DNA of 63,284 bases from positions 1-63,284 of the forward strand of contig NZ_WHOA01000143.1 of NCBI RefSeq assembly GCF_013141715.1, in the 5' to 3' direction. Shown here piece after piece: positions 1-9,981 of the stretch (positions are counted from its first letter, which is position 1; every line of letters begins with the position of its first letter). The translations under genes were made by a program, and so were the position numbers. This DNA comes from Paenibacillus phytorum. GTDB lineage: Bacteria; Bacillota; Bacilli; Paenibacillales; NBRC-103111. The notes under the pieces are model-generated. The model searched no databases. It was given only the letters and a program-made list of their open reading frames with translations, and was not told the DNA's origin.

Positions 1-90
1 CTTTCGAGTCCCAAGCTGCCGCTGTATTTTTATGTTGCTTAGTACTTTTCTCCACTCCTCCCTCATATCGGGAGGCTTATTTGTCATTCC

Positions 91-894
91 TTATTCTCCA
101 TGGCTATCTAGATGCTCTAGAAGAAGAGCTGTATCCGAACGAAGTCTGGAAAGCTCCGTTCCAGGTGCGTATTCAAGAATCAACTCGCAATCGCGCACTG
201 AACGCAGAACCTTATAAATAGGTTCCCATTCTATTGAGCCTTCTCCGATGGGAAGATGCTCGTCGGAAACTCCAGAATTATCATGCAGATGAACGGAACC
301 AAGCCTAGGGGCTACCTTCTGGAGCAAGGCTGGAATATTCCAGCCATTAAGGTGGGCATGCCCAGTGTCTACCAAATAGACAGCCGCAGATTCCAGCCGC
401 TGGACGAACTGCACATACTCATCCTCCGTAAATAGCGAATGACCGTGATATCCAACATTCTCGATAGCTAATTGAATCCCGAGTGGAGAAGCAATCCGGC
501 ATAGCCTATTTACTGCCTCCTCAGCATGAGCGATTGCGTTTTGTTTACTGAAAGCCGGTGAAAAGCAAAACCCCGGATGAATCACGACATGCTTGGCCCC
601 TATACGGTGGGCAAATAAGATCGATTTGCGGTATTCATCGAATGAAGCTTCACGTATTGCTTTATTTTCACTGGTTAGATTCGTATCCCAAGCAGGAGGA
701 TGCACACTATAAGAAACACCGACATTCAGGAGATAGGGGACAGCCCTGTCCATGGTTCCTTCTGTATCGTTCCACGCCCCTCCATCAAGCAGAAGCTCAA
801 TATGCTTCGCCCCTTCTCTAATCAGCGCTTCCACATTTTCTTCCACTGGCTTCCCTAGTAACAACAAATCGGAATAACTGATCGTCCACTCCAT
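91..894 (-). CDS. Sugar phosphate isomerase/epimerase-like TIM-barrel protein
   Basis: A 267-residue protein of the xylose-isomerase-like TIM-barrel (AP endonuclease 2) superfamily. Such proteins use a divalent metal to isomerise or epimerise sugars or sugar acids in the cytoplasm. Visible barrel and metal motifs in order are VIHPGF, AIENVG, DTGHAHLNGW and VHLHDNSG, with ILEYAPG near the end, which is the usual order for the family. I prefer the ATG at 894 because a GGGGGCG ribosome site lies 7 bases before it; an ATG at 909 is in frame but lacks a good site. It lies downstream of the AraC-type regulator on the same strand, next to a sugar importer, so a role in use of the imported sugar is a fair inference. 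The exact substrate cannot be told. Confidence 0.85.
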   Translation of the reverse strand: MEWTISYSDLLLLGKPVEENVEALIREGAKHIELLLDGGAWNDTEGTMDRAVPYLLNVGVSYSVHPPAWDTNLTSENKAIREASFDEYRKSILFAHRIGAKHVVIHPGFCFSPAFSKQNAIAHAEEAVNRLCRIASPLGIQLAIENVGYHGHSLFTEDEYVQFVQRLESAAVYLVDTGHAHLNGWNIPALLQKVAPRLGSVHLHDNSGVSDEHLPIGEGSIEWEPIYKVLRSVRDCELILEYAPGTELSRLRSDTALLLEHLDSHGE

Positions 895-996
895 TGAAAC
901 GCCCCCCATTCTTTGATTGTGACAACGAGATTGTCTACAACAAGATTATCCTACTTCCGAACGGGTCGACTGGCAATTGACGATTTTTTAGATGGT

Positions 997-3243
997 TTAC
1001 ATTCGTTTTGATTTCCGATACTCACCGGGCGGAATGCCGGTTATTTTCTTAAACATTCGTATAAAAGAAGTGACGTTCTGATAACCGATCTGAAGGCCGA
1101 TTTCCTGTACACTAAGATTATGCTCAGTAAGCAACTCCTTCGCTTTGCGAATTCGGATAGCATTTAAGTGCTCGCTGAAGTTGGTGCCCGTTTTCTCTTT
1201 AATGTACACCGACAAGTAGGCAACGGATAAATTCAGTTTATCGGCAAGCAGTTCAAGTGACAGATCCTCCGCATACCGATTCTCTACATAGTCCAAGATG
1301 AACGAGATGGTTGGATCTTGTTCATCTTTGATGGATAAGATGATTGTCGCGGATGTGAGAAAAAGATGCTCATAGAACTGTTTGAACTGGTCCAGCGTGT
1401 AGCATTCTTTCATAAGTGCCATATGGCGCTGCTGCATGGAGGATTCTGCATCGACTCCATAGGGGGCTAATATTTTCACAACCCTTGCTATGATTCCTGC
1501 GGCCAGTTGCTTCAGCTGCTGGATGCTTGCTTCCTTTCGATCGAATTGTTCGAGCATCCGATTCAAGAATGAAATACAGAACTCATGGTTGCCTGCCTGC
1601 AAGTTCGCGTACAGCTCTTGCTCTTGCTGAACTGTGAATACCAGTTGAGGCGGTACATGGCGACGTTCCCGAATAACTTGACTTTCATCTACTGGCCTGG
1701 CTCGCTGAGCCATCTCCTGAACTTCGAGATAGGCATCATTAAACTGGCTGGAATGCTCGTAAACCGAGCTGATTGCAATAGTTGCAAGAAAATAATCTTT
1801 ATCCCGGTCGAGTATCATTTTCAACATCCCCAGTCCTTGCTCCAACTCTTCTCCCAAATCTTTACCTCTAATTAGAGATAATATTTGATTATTTTCGATT
1901 TGAAAGGTATGGGAGGACGGGACAGATTCGGACATGACCACATTAATATACTCCTGAATATAGTAAGCCATACGATCCGTTTTCATCTGACTGTTCTCAA
2001 CCGATAGCATCTTAAAGTGGAGCTGATACAATACGATGAAGAAAGGTTCGTTCATTTCGGCGATATCCTTCCAGTCGTTAATGTCGGACCTAATAGCTTT
2101 CAATTTATTGATATAACCAAAGCTAGTCAGAAGAGATCGTTTGTCGATTAGATCCTTGAGGGTGGCCTCCTTCTCCAGCATCAAATCCCGGATGTTCTGG
2201 TGGATCAAGTCAAACTCGTGAATGGTGCTTTTCAACTTGCCCGAATCCCTGCGTAAAAGCAAAGTTACCATATCTTTGACCGGTCGATTAATTTTGCGGC
2301 TGAAGAACACGGAAGCAAGGAGGCCGATGATGATCGCAGCGCCAGAGATCAAGATCAGAGTAAGTGTGGTAGTCCTGACTCTTGCCGCAATATTGGAATA
2401 AGGAACAGCTGTTACATAGGTGAGACTAGAGTCGGCAGGCGCTTCTCTAAAAAAGTAATAATCGCCGGATAAGATGTAATCTTCACTTTCATTAAACTTG
2501 GGTATATCGGTTGCCGCCAGCCGACCAGAGGTGCTATATAGAAGCGATCCATCCTTCTCTAAGATCATGAACTGCCGATTGTCCTCCTCGCCATAATAGG
2601 CTTCTCGCATCAGTTTGGCATCAAGCAAAGCAATCACCTGATAATTGGAGGCTGGCACCCGAAACGAAAATGGAATAAGTTGTAGATCCAATGCGGAATT
2701 CAGGCTAGACACAGTAAATGTTTCTTCGGCGTGCAGCCTGTAATTGCGGGAATCATGGAAATTATTTTCCCAGAATGAGAGCGGATAATCTTCGCTCACG
2801 TAGAATCGCGAGAAAAACATGTCCGCTTCGACGCTGCCTTCCTTTTCAAAAACGATCGATGGCGTGTTGAAATGAATCAACACATTATGGAGATAGAGCA
2901 TCGGATTGTACGCTTGGGCCCGCAGAGGCTTCATAAGTTCCATCGCAGAGGAAAACTCGATATCTAACGGACTCTTCCTAAGAAGTTGACGGTTGAAAGC
3001 AACCACATATTCATCTGAATAAAGATCAAACAGTATAGTCTTCATTCGTTCAAAATGAGTTTGATACCGCTCTGCGGTATTCTTAAGCATCAAGCGGTTG
3101 TACTGAATAATCTCTTTCTGTACGCCCTTACCGAATAAATGGACGGACAGCAGGTTAAATGAGGAAAACAGTAAAATAATGACAAGAAAGCTAATGAATA
3201 TTTTAAAAACGAGCATTTGTCGGTTAAAGATAGGCCATTTCAA
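997..3243 (-). CDS. Membrane-anchored AraC/YesN-type transcriptional regulator
   Basis: A 748-residue one-component regulator. A transmembrane helix lies near residues 12-30, an extracytoplasmic sensor region runs to about 285, and a second helix at about 290-312 (LILISGAAIIIGLLA) is followed by a HAMP-like linker, a long middle region and a C-terminal AraC double helix-turn-helix (about 645-748, with LADKLNLS, IGYQN and FKKITGIPPGEYR). Proteins with this layout in Paenibacillus usually sit beside LplB/YtcP sugar importers and switch them on when a sugar or the binding protein is sensed outside. The start is a TTG with AAGGAG 9 bases upstream. It is divergent from the importer operon, so the 210-base gap at 3244-3454 is its likely target. 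Confidence 0.9.
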   Translation of the reverse strand: MKWPIFNRQMLVFKIFISFLVIILLFSSFNLLSVHLFGKGVQKEIIQYNRLMLKNTAERYQTHFERMKTILFDLYSDEYVVAFNRQLLRKSPLDIEFSSAMELMKPLRAQAYNPMLYLHNVLIHFNTPSIVFEKEGSVEADMFFSRFYVSEDYPLSFWENNFHDSRNYRLHAEETFTVSSLNSALDLQLIPFSFRVPASNYQVIALLDAKLMREAYYGEEDNRQFMILEKDGSLLYSTSGRLAATDIPKFNESEDYILSGDYYFFREAPADSSLTYVTAVPYSNIAARVRTTTLTLILISGAAIIIGLLASVFFSRKINRPVKDMVTLLLRRDSGKLKSTIHEFDLIHQNIRDLMLEKEATLKDLIDKRSLLTSFGYINKLKAIRSDINDWKDIAEMNEPFFIVLYQLHFKMLSVENSQMKTDRMAYYIQEYINVVMSESVPSSHTFQIENNQILSLIRGKDLGEELEQGLGMLKMILDRDKDYFLATIAISSVYEHSSQFNDAYLEVQEMAQRARPVDESQVIRERRHVPPQLVFTVQQEQELYANLQAGNHEFCISFLNRMLEQFDRKEASIQQLKQLAAGIIARVVKILAPYGVDAESSMQQRHMALMKECYTLDQFKQFYEHLFLTSATIILSIKDEQDPTISFILDYVENRYAEDLSLELLADKLNLSVAYLSVYIKEKTGTNFSEHLNAIRIRKAKELLTEHNLSVQEIGLQIGYQNVTSFIRMFKKITGIPPGEYRKSKRM

Positions 3244-3454
3244 TGAGAGTACTCCTTTTCAAGTGAGGTTCTATCTTTATTTGGTTGTATTTATTCTACA
3301 TGAATATGGTCTTGTAAATAAGATACTTTTTTTTATGTAGTTATCATTATTTTGGGTGGGCCATGATTTAGCCAAGGAACATAAAAACTGTAAATACCTA
3401 TTTCCTCAGAGCCATGCTACGATCTGAATTGAAAAAACGAAAGCGGGTGAGAAT

Positions 3455-4417
3455 TTGTCGAACCAATCTTCTATGTCAACAGCAGAAATGAATGTAAGTA
3501 CCCGAAAAAAAAGTTCGGCAACGGTGAGGCGTATCAAAAAAAACTGGGATTTGTACTTACTTATTTTACCTGTCATGGCCTTCTTTATTATATTCGAGTA
3601 TGTGCCGATGTACGGTGTGCAGATTGCATTCAAAGACTTTATCGCAAACAAGGGGATTACGGGGAGCCCATGGGTCGGATTCAAACACTTTGAGCGCTTT
3701 TTTGAAAGCTACTATTTTTGGAGATTACTCAAAAATACACTTGGCATCGGGGTATACCAGTTATTTGTTGGCTTCCCAGTACCGATTGCTCTCGCACTCC
3801 TAATCAATGAGGTGCGATTTAAGAAATTTAGTCGTTTCGTACAAACCGTTACCTATGCGCCTCACTTTTTGTCCACGGTCGTCATGGTAGGAATGATCTT
3901 CATTTTCCTCTCGCCTCAAACGGGATTAGTGAATGGACTGATCACCTGGTTTAGGGGAACACCCATAGATTTTCTGACGGAGCCGGCTTGGTTTAAAACC
4001 ATATATGTTGGCTCGGGTGTATGGCAGCAAATGGGCTGGAGCTCCATTATCTATCTGGCTGCTTTAACCGGTATCGATCCACAGCTTCACGAAGCCGCAA
4101 GGGTGGACGGAGCGAGCCGCTGGCAGCGCATCTGGCATGTCAATTTACCAGGCATTATACCTACGATCATCATTTTGCTCATCCTGAATATGGGTTCCTT
4201 GCTCAGCGTTGGCTTCGAGAAGGTGTACCTGATGCAGAATTCGCTCAATATGTCTTCATCTGACATTATCTCCACCCATGTATACCACAAAGGGATTCTC
4301 GATGGGCAATACAGTTATTCCGCAGCCGTCGGTCTGTTCAATTCAATCGTCAATTTCACTTTACTTGTCATTGTCAATCGAATGGCCCGTAAAGTAAACG
4401 GCACAAGCTTATGGTAG
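3455..4417 (+). CDS. Sugar ABC transporter permease, LplB type
   Basis: A 320-residue inner-membrane permease of the CUT1 family, with about six membrane helices and the cytoplasmic EAA loop (EAARVDGASRWQRIW) that docks on the ATPase. A basic N-terminal tail of about 25 residues precedes the first helix, as usual for LplB proteins. It is the first gene of a plus-strand operon: the next permease begins 12 bases after its stop. No ATPase gene is present; LplB/YtcP systems usually share a general MsmX-type ATPase encoded elsewhere. The start is a TTG 2-4 bases past a GGGTGAG box; an ATG at 3473 is an alternative. The substrate is probably an oligosaccharide, not determinable from sequence. Confidence 0.93.
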   Translation: MSNQSSMSTAEMNVSTRKKSSATVRRIKKNWDLYLLILPVMAFFIIFEYVPMYGVQIAFKDFIANKGITGSPWVGFKHFERFFESYYFWRLLKNTLGIGVYQLFVGFPVPIALALLINEVRFKKFSRFVQTVTYAPHFLSTVVMVGMIFIFLSPQTGLVNGLITWFRGTPIDFLTEPAWFKTIYVGSGVWQQMGWSSIIYLAALTGIDPQLHEAARVDGASRWQRIWHVNLPGIIPTIIILLILNMGSLLSVGFEKVYLMQNSLNMSSSDIISTHVYHKGILDGQYSYSAAVGLFNSIVNFTLLVIVNRMARKVNGTSLW

Positions 4418-4429
4418 GAGGTCAGGAAG

Positions 4430-5314
4430 ATGCAGCAGCAATTCAACAGTGAGAAATTATTCGACTGGTTCGTCCATGCATTATTGGCACTTATATGCGT
4501 TGTTGTGTTATATCCGTTAGTGTTCGTTCTGGCTGCATCCATTAGCAGTCCCGACGCGGTCATGCGAGGTGAGGTTTGGCTTTGGCCGAAACAAATTACG
4601 TTAATTGGATATTATAGAGTTTTTCAAAACAGTGAAATTTTAACTGGTTATACGAACACGATTATTTATACCGTGGTCGGAACCGCCATAAATCTGGTTA
4701 TGTCGATCGCAGCAGCTTTTCCTCTTTCACGAAGAGATTTTTACGGACGCAATCTTTTTGCTGCTTTGATGGTGTTTACGATGTTTTTCAGCGGGGGCAT
4801 GATTCCGTCCTATCTATTGGTCAAAGATTTGGGGATGCTGAACTCGATGTGGGCGCTTATTATTCCGGGAGCCGTATCCGTTTATAATATTTTAATCATG
4901 CGAACTTTTTTTCAAAACGGTATTCCGCAAGAGATGCAAGAAGCCGCTTCGATTGATGGTTGTTCGAATATAGGCACGCTTGTAAAAATTGTGCTGCCAC
5001 TATCGATGCCAATTATAGCGGTTATGATCCTATTTTACAGTGTAGGACATTGGAATTCCTATTTCAGCGCCCTCATTTATTTGACCGATCGTGATCAATA
5101 CCCGTTGCAGCTGTTCTTGCGCGAAATCCTGATTCAGGGACAAATGCAAGAGATGCTGGGAGTTGGCGACGATACGAATGCTAATGTCGTACTGGAAGGT
5201 GAAGCCATCAAGTATGCACTGGTCATCGTTGCTAATTTGCCAATATTTCTGTTGTACCCATTTCTTCAAAAATATTTTGCCAAGGGCGTTATGATCGGTG
5301 CGATCAAAGGGTAA
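4430..5314 (+). CDS. Sugar ABC transporter permease, YtcP/LplC type
   Basis: A 294-residue partner permease of the CUT1 family. The first membrane helix is at about residues 12-34 and the EAA loop reads EAASIDGCSNIGTLVKIVLP. The C-terminus (FAKGVMIGAIKG) is the signature ending of YtcP/LplC permeases. AGGAGGTCAGGAAG lies just before the ATG. It forms a heterodimer with the preceding LplB-type permease and is followed after about 100 bases by the binding protein gene, so the three make one importer. Confidence 0.93.
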   Translation: MQQQFNSEKLFDWFVHALLALICVVVLYPLVFVLAASISSPDAVMRGEVWLWPKQITLIGYYRVFQNSEILTGYTNTIIYTVVGTAINLVMSIAAAFPLSRRDFYGRNLFAALMVFTMFFSGGMIPSYLLVKDLGMLNSMWALIIPGAVSVYNILIMRTFFQNGIPQEMQEAASIDGCSNIGTLVKIVLPLSMPIIAVMILFYSVGHWNSYFSALIYLTDRDQYPLQLFLREILIQGQMQEMLGVGDDTNANVVLEGEAIKYALVIVANLPIFLLYPFLQKYFAKGVMIGAIKG

Positions 5315-5417
5315 GGGCACTTGTAAGAGCTTGCATGCTGCGCTTTATAAGTTTAGCTATTAAGGTAATACCTTTTAGCCATAGATGTAAAGGAAAATAA
5401 GGGAGGTAGAAAAATTA

Positions 5418-7046
5418 ATGAAAAGTAAGAGCTGGGTATCGTTAACTATAGTAGCTGTCATGACCGGAAGCCTGTTATCGGCTTGTAGTGAAGAGCAAGG
5501 TACAGCGGAAAGTTCGACCAGTCCAACTGCCAATACGAAGGACGTTGCCAACTTAAACAAAACGGGCATGCCGATCGTAAAAGAGCCAATTTCACTGACC
5601 TTTTTCACGGGCAAAGCTCCTACCAATGGCAATAACTTTGAAGAAACACTTGTATGGAAAGAATATGCGAAAATGACGAATGTTAACGTCAAATTCCAGC
5701 TCGTTCCTTTTGAAAATTTAAACGAAAAACGTAACCTTGTGTTAGCTGGCGGTGATTATCCAGACGCTTTTTATTCCTCGAGAGTATCTTCTGCAGATTT
5801 AGCGAAATATGGCGCTCAGGGGACCTTTGTCAAGTTGAACGACCTGATTAATAATTATGCACCTAACTTCAAGAAACTGATGGAGAAATACCCAGACTTG
5901 AAAAAAGGGCTGACTATGCCTGATGGCGGTATCTATTCATTCCCGTCCTTTTATAGTCCTGACTTCCTTCCGATGCTCATCGGAACCCCCCTTTGGGTCA
6001 AGCAGGAATGGCTAGAGAAGCTCAAAATGAAGGAACCAACGACAACCGAGGAGTTTTATCAATATTTGAAGGCAGTCAAGAATACCGATTTGAATGGGAA
6101 TGGTCAGGCGGACGAAGTTCCTTACGCTGGAGAGGGCATCAATCCGCTAATTGAACAAATAAGAGGTGCATGGGACTTCGGTAACCGTGGATTGGGCCAC
6201 AAATTCGTAGATGTCGATTCTAAATCGAATGAACTGCGCTTCTTCCGAACAGATCCGAAATACAAAGAGGTCATCGAGTACGTGCGCAAGCTATATACAG
6301 AAGGCCTAATCGATAAGGAAATTTTCACGGTTAAACCGGCTGCCCTGTACGCTAAAGGCGGAAAGGGAGTCTTTGGCTCAACGATCAATCCTAATCCAAT
6401 GACCCAGATGAGCCAGCCGGGCTATTATGGACTTGGCGCATTAAAAGGGCCGCACGGCGATCAATTGTTTACTCAAGTTAAGGTACCTATCGTATGGCCT
6501 GGATCATTTGTTGTCACAGACAAAAACAAGAACCCTGAAGCCACGATCCGCTGGATCGACCACTTATACGGCGACGAAGGAGCAACGTTTTATTTCATGG
6601 GCGTTGAAGGACAAACCTATAAAAAGGCTGCGGATGGCAAGCTGGAATTCGTAGAAGAAATTACGAAAAATCCGAACGGATTGACCATGGATCAGGCATT
6701 AGCGAAATACATCACTTGGCTCGGAGGAAGCTATCCAGGCTATGTGCAGGAAAAATATTTCAAAGGCTCCGAGACATTGCCAGAATCGATAGCTGTAGGG
6801 AAGAAAGCGGAACAACACAAACTCAAAGAGCTATGGAATGCATTCAACTTTACTCAGGAAGAAACCGAGTTCAGATCGTCCATTGGAAACGATATCCAAA
6901 ATTATATCAGTGAGATGGAAGCGAAGTTTATTTCCGGTACCGCACCGATGTCAGAGTGGGATAAATACGTTTCTACCGTTGATAAAATGGGTGTTGGTGA
7001 ATATATGAAAATCTATAAGCAAGCGTACGATCGTTACAAGAAGTAA
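5418..7046 (+). CDS. Extracellular sugar-binding lipoprotein of the ABC importer
   Basis: A 542-residue solute-binding protein. The N-terminus is a lipoprotein signal peptide with lipobox LLSAC and acylated Cys23, followed by a Ser/Thr-rich linker. The length and motifs such as WLEKLKMKEPTT and the asparagine/aspartate stretch NTDLNGNGQADE (a calcium-loop-like motif common in LplA-type proteins) fit the large LplA-type binding proteins that go with LplB/YtcP permeases. It would sit on the outer face of the membrane and deliver an oligosaccharide to the permeases. GGGAGG lies 12 bases before the ATG. A strong GC-rich hairpin follows the stop. Confidence 0.92.
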   Translation: MKSKSWVSLTIVAVMTGSLLSACSEEQGTAESSTSPTANTKDVANLNKTGMPIVKEPISLTFFTGKAPTNGNNFEETLVWKEYAKMTNVNVKFQLVPFENLNEKRNLVLAGGDYPDAFYSSRVSSADLAKYGAQGTFVKLNDLINNYAPNFKKLMEKYPDLKKGLTMPDGGIYSFPSFYSPDFLPMLIGTPLWVKQEWLEKLKMKEPTTTEEFYQYLKAVKNTDLNGNGQADEVPYAGEGINPLIEQIRGAWDFGNRGLGHKFVDVDSKSNELRFFRTDPKYKEVIEYVRKLYTEGLIDKEIFTVKPAALYAKGGKGVFGSTINPNPMTQMSQPGYYGLGALKGPHGDQLFTQVKVPIVWPGSFVVTDKNKNPEATIRWIDHLYGDEGATFYFMGVEGQTYKKAADGKLEFVEEITKNPNGLTMDQALAKYITWLGGSYPGYVQEKYFKGSETLPESIAVGKKAEQHKLKELWNAFNFTQEETEFRSSIGNDIQNYISEMEAKFISGTAPMSEWDKYVSTVDKMGVGEYMKIYKQAYDRYKK

Positions 7047-7068
7047 ATTAGCAATGCTAGCAGATTCT

Positions 7069-7094
7069 AGGGAGGGCGGCCTAGTCGCCCTCCT
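7069..7094 (+). promoter_or_regulatory. Intergenic GC-rich hairpin without a T-run
   Basis: AGGGAGGGCG pairs with CGCCCTCCT around a 7-base loop, directly after the binding-protein gene. No run of T follows, so it is more likely an mRNA-stabilising or partly terminating hairpin. Such a structure would keep the binding-protein message in excess over the downstream genes, as is common in binding-protein operons. Confidence 0.6.
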
Positions 7095-7127
7095 GCTTAT
7101 CCTTCAGAATGGGAAGGAGATAAGATC

Positions 7128-8129
7128 ATGTTCTTGAAGCACTGGACCGCTGTTGCAAAGCTAGTGTGCATTGCGGTCATTCTTTCCTTGCTGTTTACGG
7201 CTTGCACGGATACCAAGCCCCAGGTGACTCCAGTCGCCTTGACAATTCAGAGCCCGCAGATAGTGCCGAGTGTACGAACGGAGCAAATATTTGATAAGGA
7301 AGCTGGTAAAGGACAACTGACCATCCGTTATTTTTATTTGGATGGAGATAATTTGATGGGTGACAGCTTTTTGATTGTTTCTCCGGATGGCAAGACGATG
7401 CTGGTAGACGCTGGACTGCCGGAAGTCGGACCGCAAGTGGTGAATTATTTAAATAAGCTTGGCATTGATTCACTAGACATTGCACTGAACACCCACCCGC
7501 ATATTGATCATATCGGGGGATTCGCCACCGTGGCGAAGGAGAAGCCAATCAAGTCTTTTTATATGGTGAATTTGCCGTATACCAAATCGTCCGCTTACAA
7601 CAATGCCATGGCCCCTCTTGAAGCGAAGCAAGTTCCTATGAAAACTCTTGAGGAGGGAGATGTATTCCAACTGGGCGAGCATGTGCGATTAGAGGTGCTC
7701 AGTCCACCCAAAGGCGCGTTGCCCGAAGTGGTGAAGACATTTTCCGCTCCGGAAATTAACGATTATTCCATGGTGCTTAAGATGACTTATGGTGAACGCA
7801 CATTCTTGTTTACCGCTGATATCTACAAGCACCGGGAAATTGAGCTTACCTCTTCCCCCTGGAAAGAGAAGCTGAAGTCAGACATGATGGATATTCCTCA
7901 TCACGGCAGCGAATCAACCTCCTCGTCGGAGGCGTTCTTGCAGGCCGTTTCCCCGCAGATCGTCATCATGAGTCAAAATCTGTTCCAAAGCCCGAACCTG
8001 CTGGAGCGCTTGGAGAAAAAAGGCGCGAAGGTCTACTCCACCGGCATGCACGGCAATATTATGCTTCGTTCCGATGGTAAGACGATGATCGTAACGACGG
8101 AAAAAGATTGGTTAAGGAGGAATCATTGA
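7128..8129 (+). CDS. Metallo-beta-lactamase-fold lipoprotein, ComEC C-domain-like
   Basis: A 333-residue protein with a lipoprotein signal peptide (lipobox LFTAC, Cys26) and a metallo-beta-lactamase fold. The metal motif THPHIDH is at residues 122-128, a later histidine motif is IPHHGSES, and the end resembles the soluble domain of ComEC. Members hydrolyse phosphodiester or other ester bonds, but the family is broad. Here the enzyme would be anchored outside the membrane. AAGGAG stands 8 bases before the ATG. Its stop overlaps the next start (TGATG), so it is translationally coupled to the beta-helix gene. Lying inside a sugar importer operon, it may act on a modified polysaccharide; that is inference. 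Confidence 0.85.
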   Translation: MFLKHWTAVAKLVCIAVILSLLFTACTDTKPQVTPVALTIQSPQIVPSVRTEQIFDKEAGKGQLTIRYFYLDGDNLMGDSFLIVSPDGKTMLVDAGLPEVGPQVVNYLNKLGIDSLDIALNTHPHIDHIGGFATVAKEKPIKSFYMVNLPYTKSSAYNNAMAPLEAKQVPMKTLEEGDVFQLGEHVRLEVLSPPKGALPEVVKTFSAPEINDYSMVLKMTYGERTFLFTADIYKHREIELTSSPWKEKLKSDMMDIPHHGSESTSSSEAFLQAVSPQIVIMSQNLFQSPNLLERLEKKGAKVYSTGMHGNIMLRSDGKTMIVTTEKDWLRRNH

Positions 8130-9967
8130 TGTCGAATCAGGAACAGGAACAGGATCAAGTGGAACAACCAACACGGCAAATTAGCAGAAGAAAATTGCTT
8201 GCCTCCTTGGGATTGACAAGTGTAGCCCTTGCGGCCGGTACTAGGTTATTCGAATCTACTTCTGGTGTTTCTGCCAATTCGGTAACTGAAGAGGTCTACG
8301 GTCGGAAAAGCCATCCTATCTTTACGACGGAAACAGTTTCAATGAAAAATGTTCGTGATTACGGTGCTGTCGGGGACGGCTCAACCGATGATACTGCCGC
8401 AATTCAGAATGCATTGAATCAAGCGCTTCAAGGGACGGGCTCGCATGTTCACATTCCTAAAGGGACCTACAAAGTCACGGACACACTGCGGATCTACCGT
8501 CATACACGTCTGACATTAGATGCAGATGCCAAAATTCTACGCTGCCATGATTATTCATTTTTAGTAAATGGAGATAATGGGCCTGGTTTCCAAGGCTACG
8601 AAGGGCATGGAGATTTATGGATCGAAGGCGGTATTTGGGAAGGGAACATCCTCCAGTATCCTGATACCTATAATGGGTTCGGCTTGGCCAGAGGCAGGAA
8701 CATCATAATCCGCAACATCGAAATGCGAGATGTCGTTACCGCTCACGGTGTCGATATGAACGCTTGCGAGAACGTCGTAATTGAGAATTGTCGGTTCCTT
8801 GGATATCGGGATAGTACGCCAGATCATTCCAGAGATTATGCGGAAGCGATTCAATTAGCCAATCATACGCAGGAAGGTTTTAGCCAAATGGGCGCCTTCG
8901 ACGGAACCCCATGCCGCAACATTACTGTCCGAAGCTGCTACTTCGGGGCAAGCGGCACATCAGGCACACAAGCATGGCCTGCGGGTGTAGGCAATCATTA
9001 CGCCGTTTATGACCTTTATAACTCGAATATCAAAGTAGTTGACAATACCTTCGAAGGTATGACTTTTGCCGGGGTACGCAGTTTCAAGTTCGCTGAACTG
9101 TTCATCTCGAACAACTTGTTCCTCAATTGCAACAGGGGCGTTATGCTGTCTAATCCGGCGGGAAATACCAATTCGTCCAAAGATGCTGCTGGTAACCAAA
9201 CCGGTCTACCGCAATCCAGTAAAAATATTGTGATTTCCGGTAATATATTTAAGGCGACGCAGCTCGAAACGATTTATTGCGTAGGATGGCCCAAAACGGC
9301 TTTGATACATGCCAAAGTGGAGTCGGTTATCATTGAGGGCAATGTGTTCGCACAGGGATCGTCCAGCAAGAACTGCATCAATTTGCGATGGGTGCATCAG
9401 GTGAGCATTACCGGCAACTTGTTCCACAACCAATATCGTGGAATCTGGATATCTTATGTATCCAAAGCAAGTATCAGTCATAACGTCTTTCAGGACATCA
9501 TTATGGAGGCTATATTCTCCGAAGAACCAGACGCAGATTACAAAAACCGCGGACTCACGGCCGACATTCAGGTACTTCATAATCAGATCGATCGCTGCGG
9601 CAGGACAGGTATTTATATCCAAAGCATGGAGAAGTTCCAGATTATTGGAAATATCATTCATTCCCCGGCAACTGAAACTAACAATACGCGAAGTGGCATC
9701 CTTGTTGCGAATTCAGCTAAAAAAGGGAAGGTCGCAGGCAATCATATTACTAAAGCTTTGACCGGCAACCAAAACCAATATGGCATAAGCGTTACCAGTA
9801 CTTGCAGTGATGTGCAAGTCGCTGACAACATAGCCGAGGGCATGACGGCCGCCGTGTCTGTTCAAGGTTCCACGAACTTTGACGGAATTTATTTACATAG
9901 TCCAAACGGAATGCGGTATAAGATGACCATTGGTAACGATGGCGTTATGATGGCTAGCCCCGCATAA
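8129..9967 (+). CDS. Tat-exported right-handed beta-helix protein, pectate-lyase-3 type
   Basis: A 612-residue protein. The N-terminus carries a twin-arginine signal (SRRKLL at residues 19-24 followed by a hydrophobic stretch). After it comes the pectate lyase superfamily entry motif (VRDYGAVGDGSTDDTAAI), then many beta-helix coils rich in N-I-x-I and G-N-x-F patterns. Such proteins cleave or bind acidic or other polysaccharides. The ATG at 8129 is favoured by AAGGAGG 7 bases upstream and by its one-base overlap with the preceding stop; an upstream in-frame start would lack such a site. It is the last gene before a terminator. Use of the Tat pathway fits the tatA-tatC pair at the end of the window and suggests it folds in the cytoplasm, perhaps with a bound metal. 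Confidence 0.88.
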   Translation: MSNQEQEQDQVEQPTRQISRRKLLASLGLTSVALAAGTRLFESTSGVSANSVTEEVYGRKSHPIFTTETVSMKNVRDYGAVGDGSTDDTAAIQNALNQALQGTGSHVHIPKGTYKVTDTLRIYRHTRLTLDADAKILRCHDYSFLVNGDNGPGFQGYEGHGDLWIEGGIWEGNILQYPDTYNGFGLARGRNIIIRNIEMRDVVTAHGVDMNACENVVIENCRFLGYRDSTPDHSRDYAEAIQLANHTQEGFSQMGAFDGTPCRNITVRSCYFGASGTSGTQAWPAGVGNHYAVYDLYNSNIKVVDNTFEGMTFAGVRSFKFAELFISNNLFLNCNRGVMLSNPAGNTNSSKDAAGNQTGLPQSSKNIVISGNIFKATQLETIYCVGWPKTALIHAKVESVIIEGNVFAQGSSSKNCINLRWVHQVSITGNLFHNQYRGIWISYVSKASISHNVFQDIIMEAIFSEEPDADYKNRGLTADIQVLHNQIDRCGRTGIYIQSMEKFQIIGNIIHSPATETNNTRSGILVANSAKKGKVAGNHITKALTGNQNQYGISVTSTCSDVQVADNIAEGMTAAVSVQGSTNFDGIYLHSPNGMRYKMTIGNDGVMMASPA

Positions 9968-9981
9968 GCAAGTATTTAAAT

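Noticed and set aside
70..95. Hairpin CCTCC...GGAGG near the left edge
   Set aside because: It could be a terminator for a gene outside the window, but the T-run is poor and its gene is not visible.
3244..3454. CTACAT and ATGTAG boxes as an AraC operator
   Set aside because: Only six-base arms 34 bases apart; too weak without comparison to relatives, though regulation in this gap is likely.
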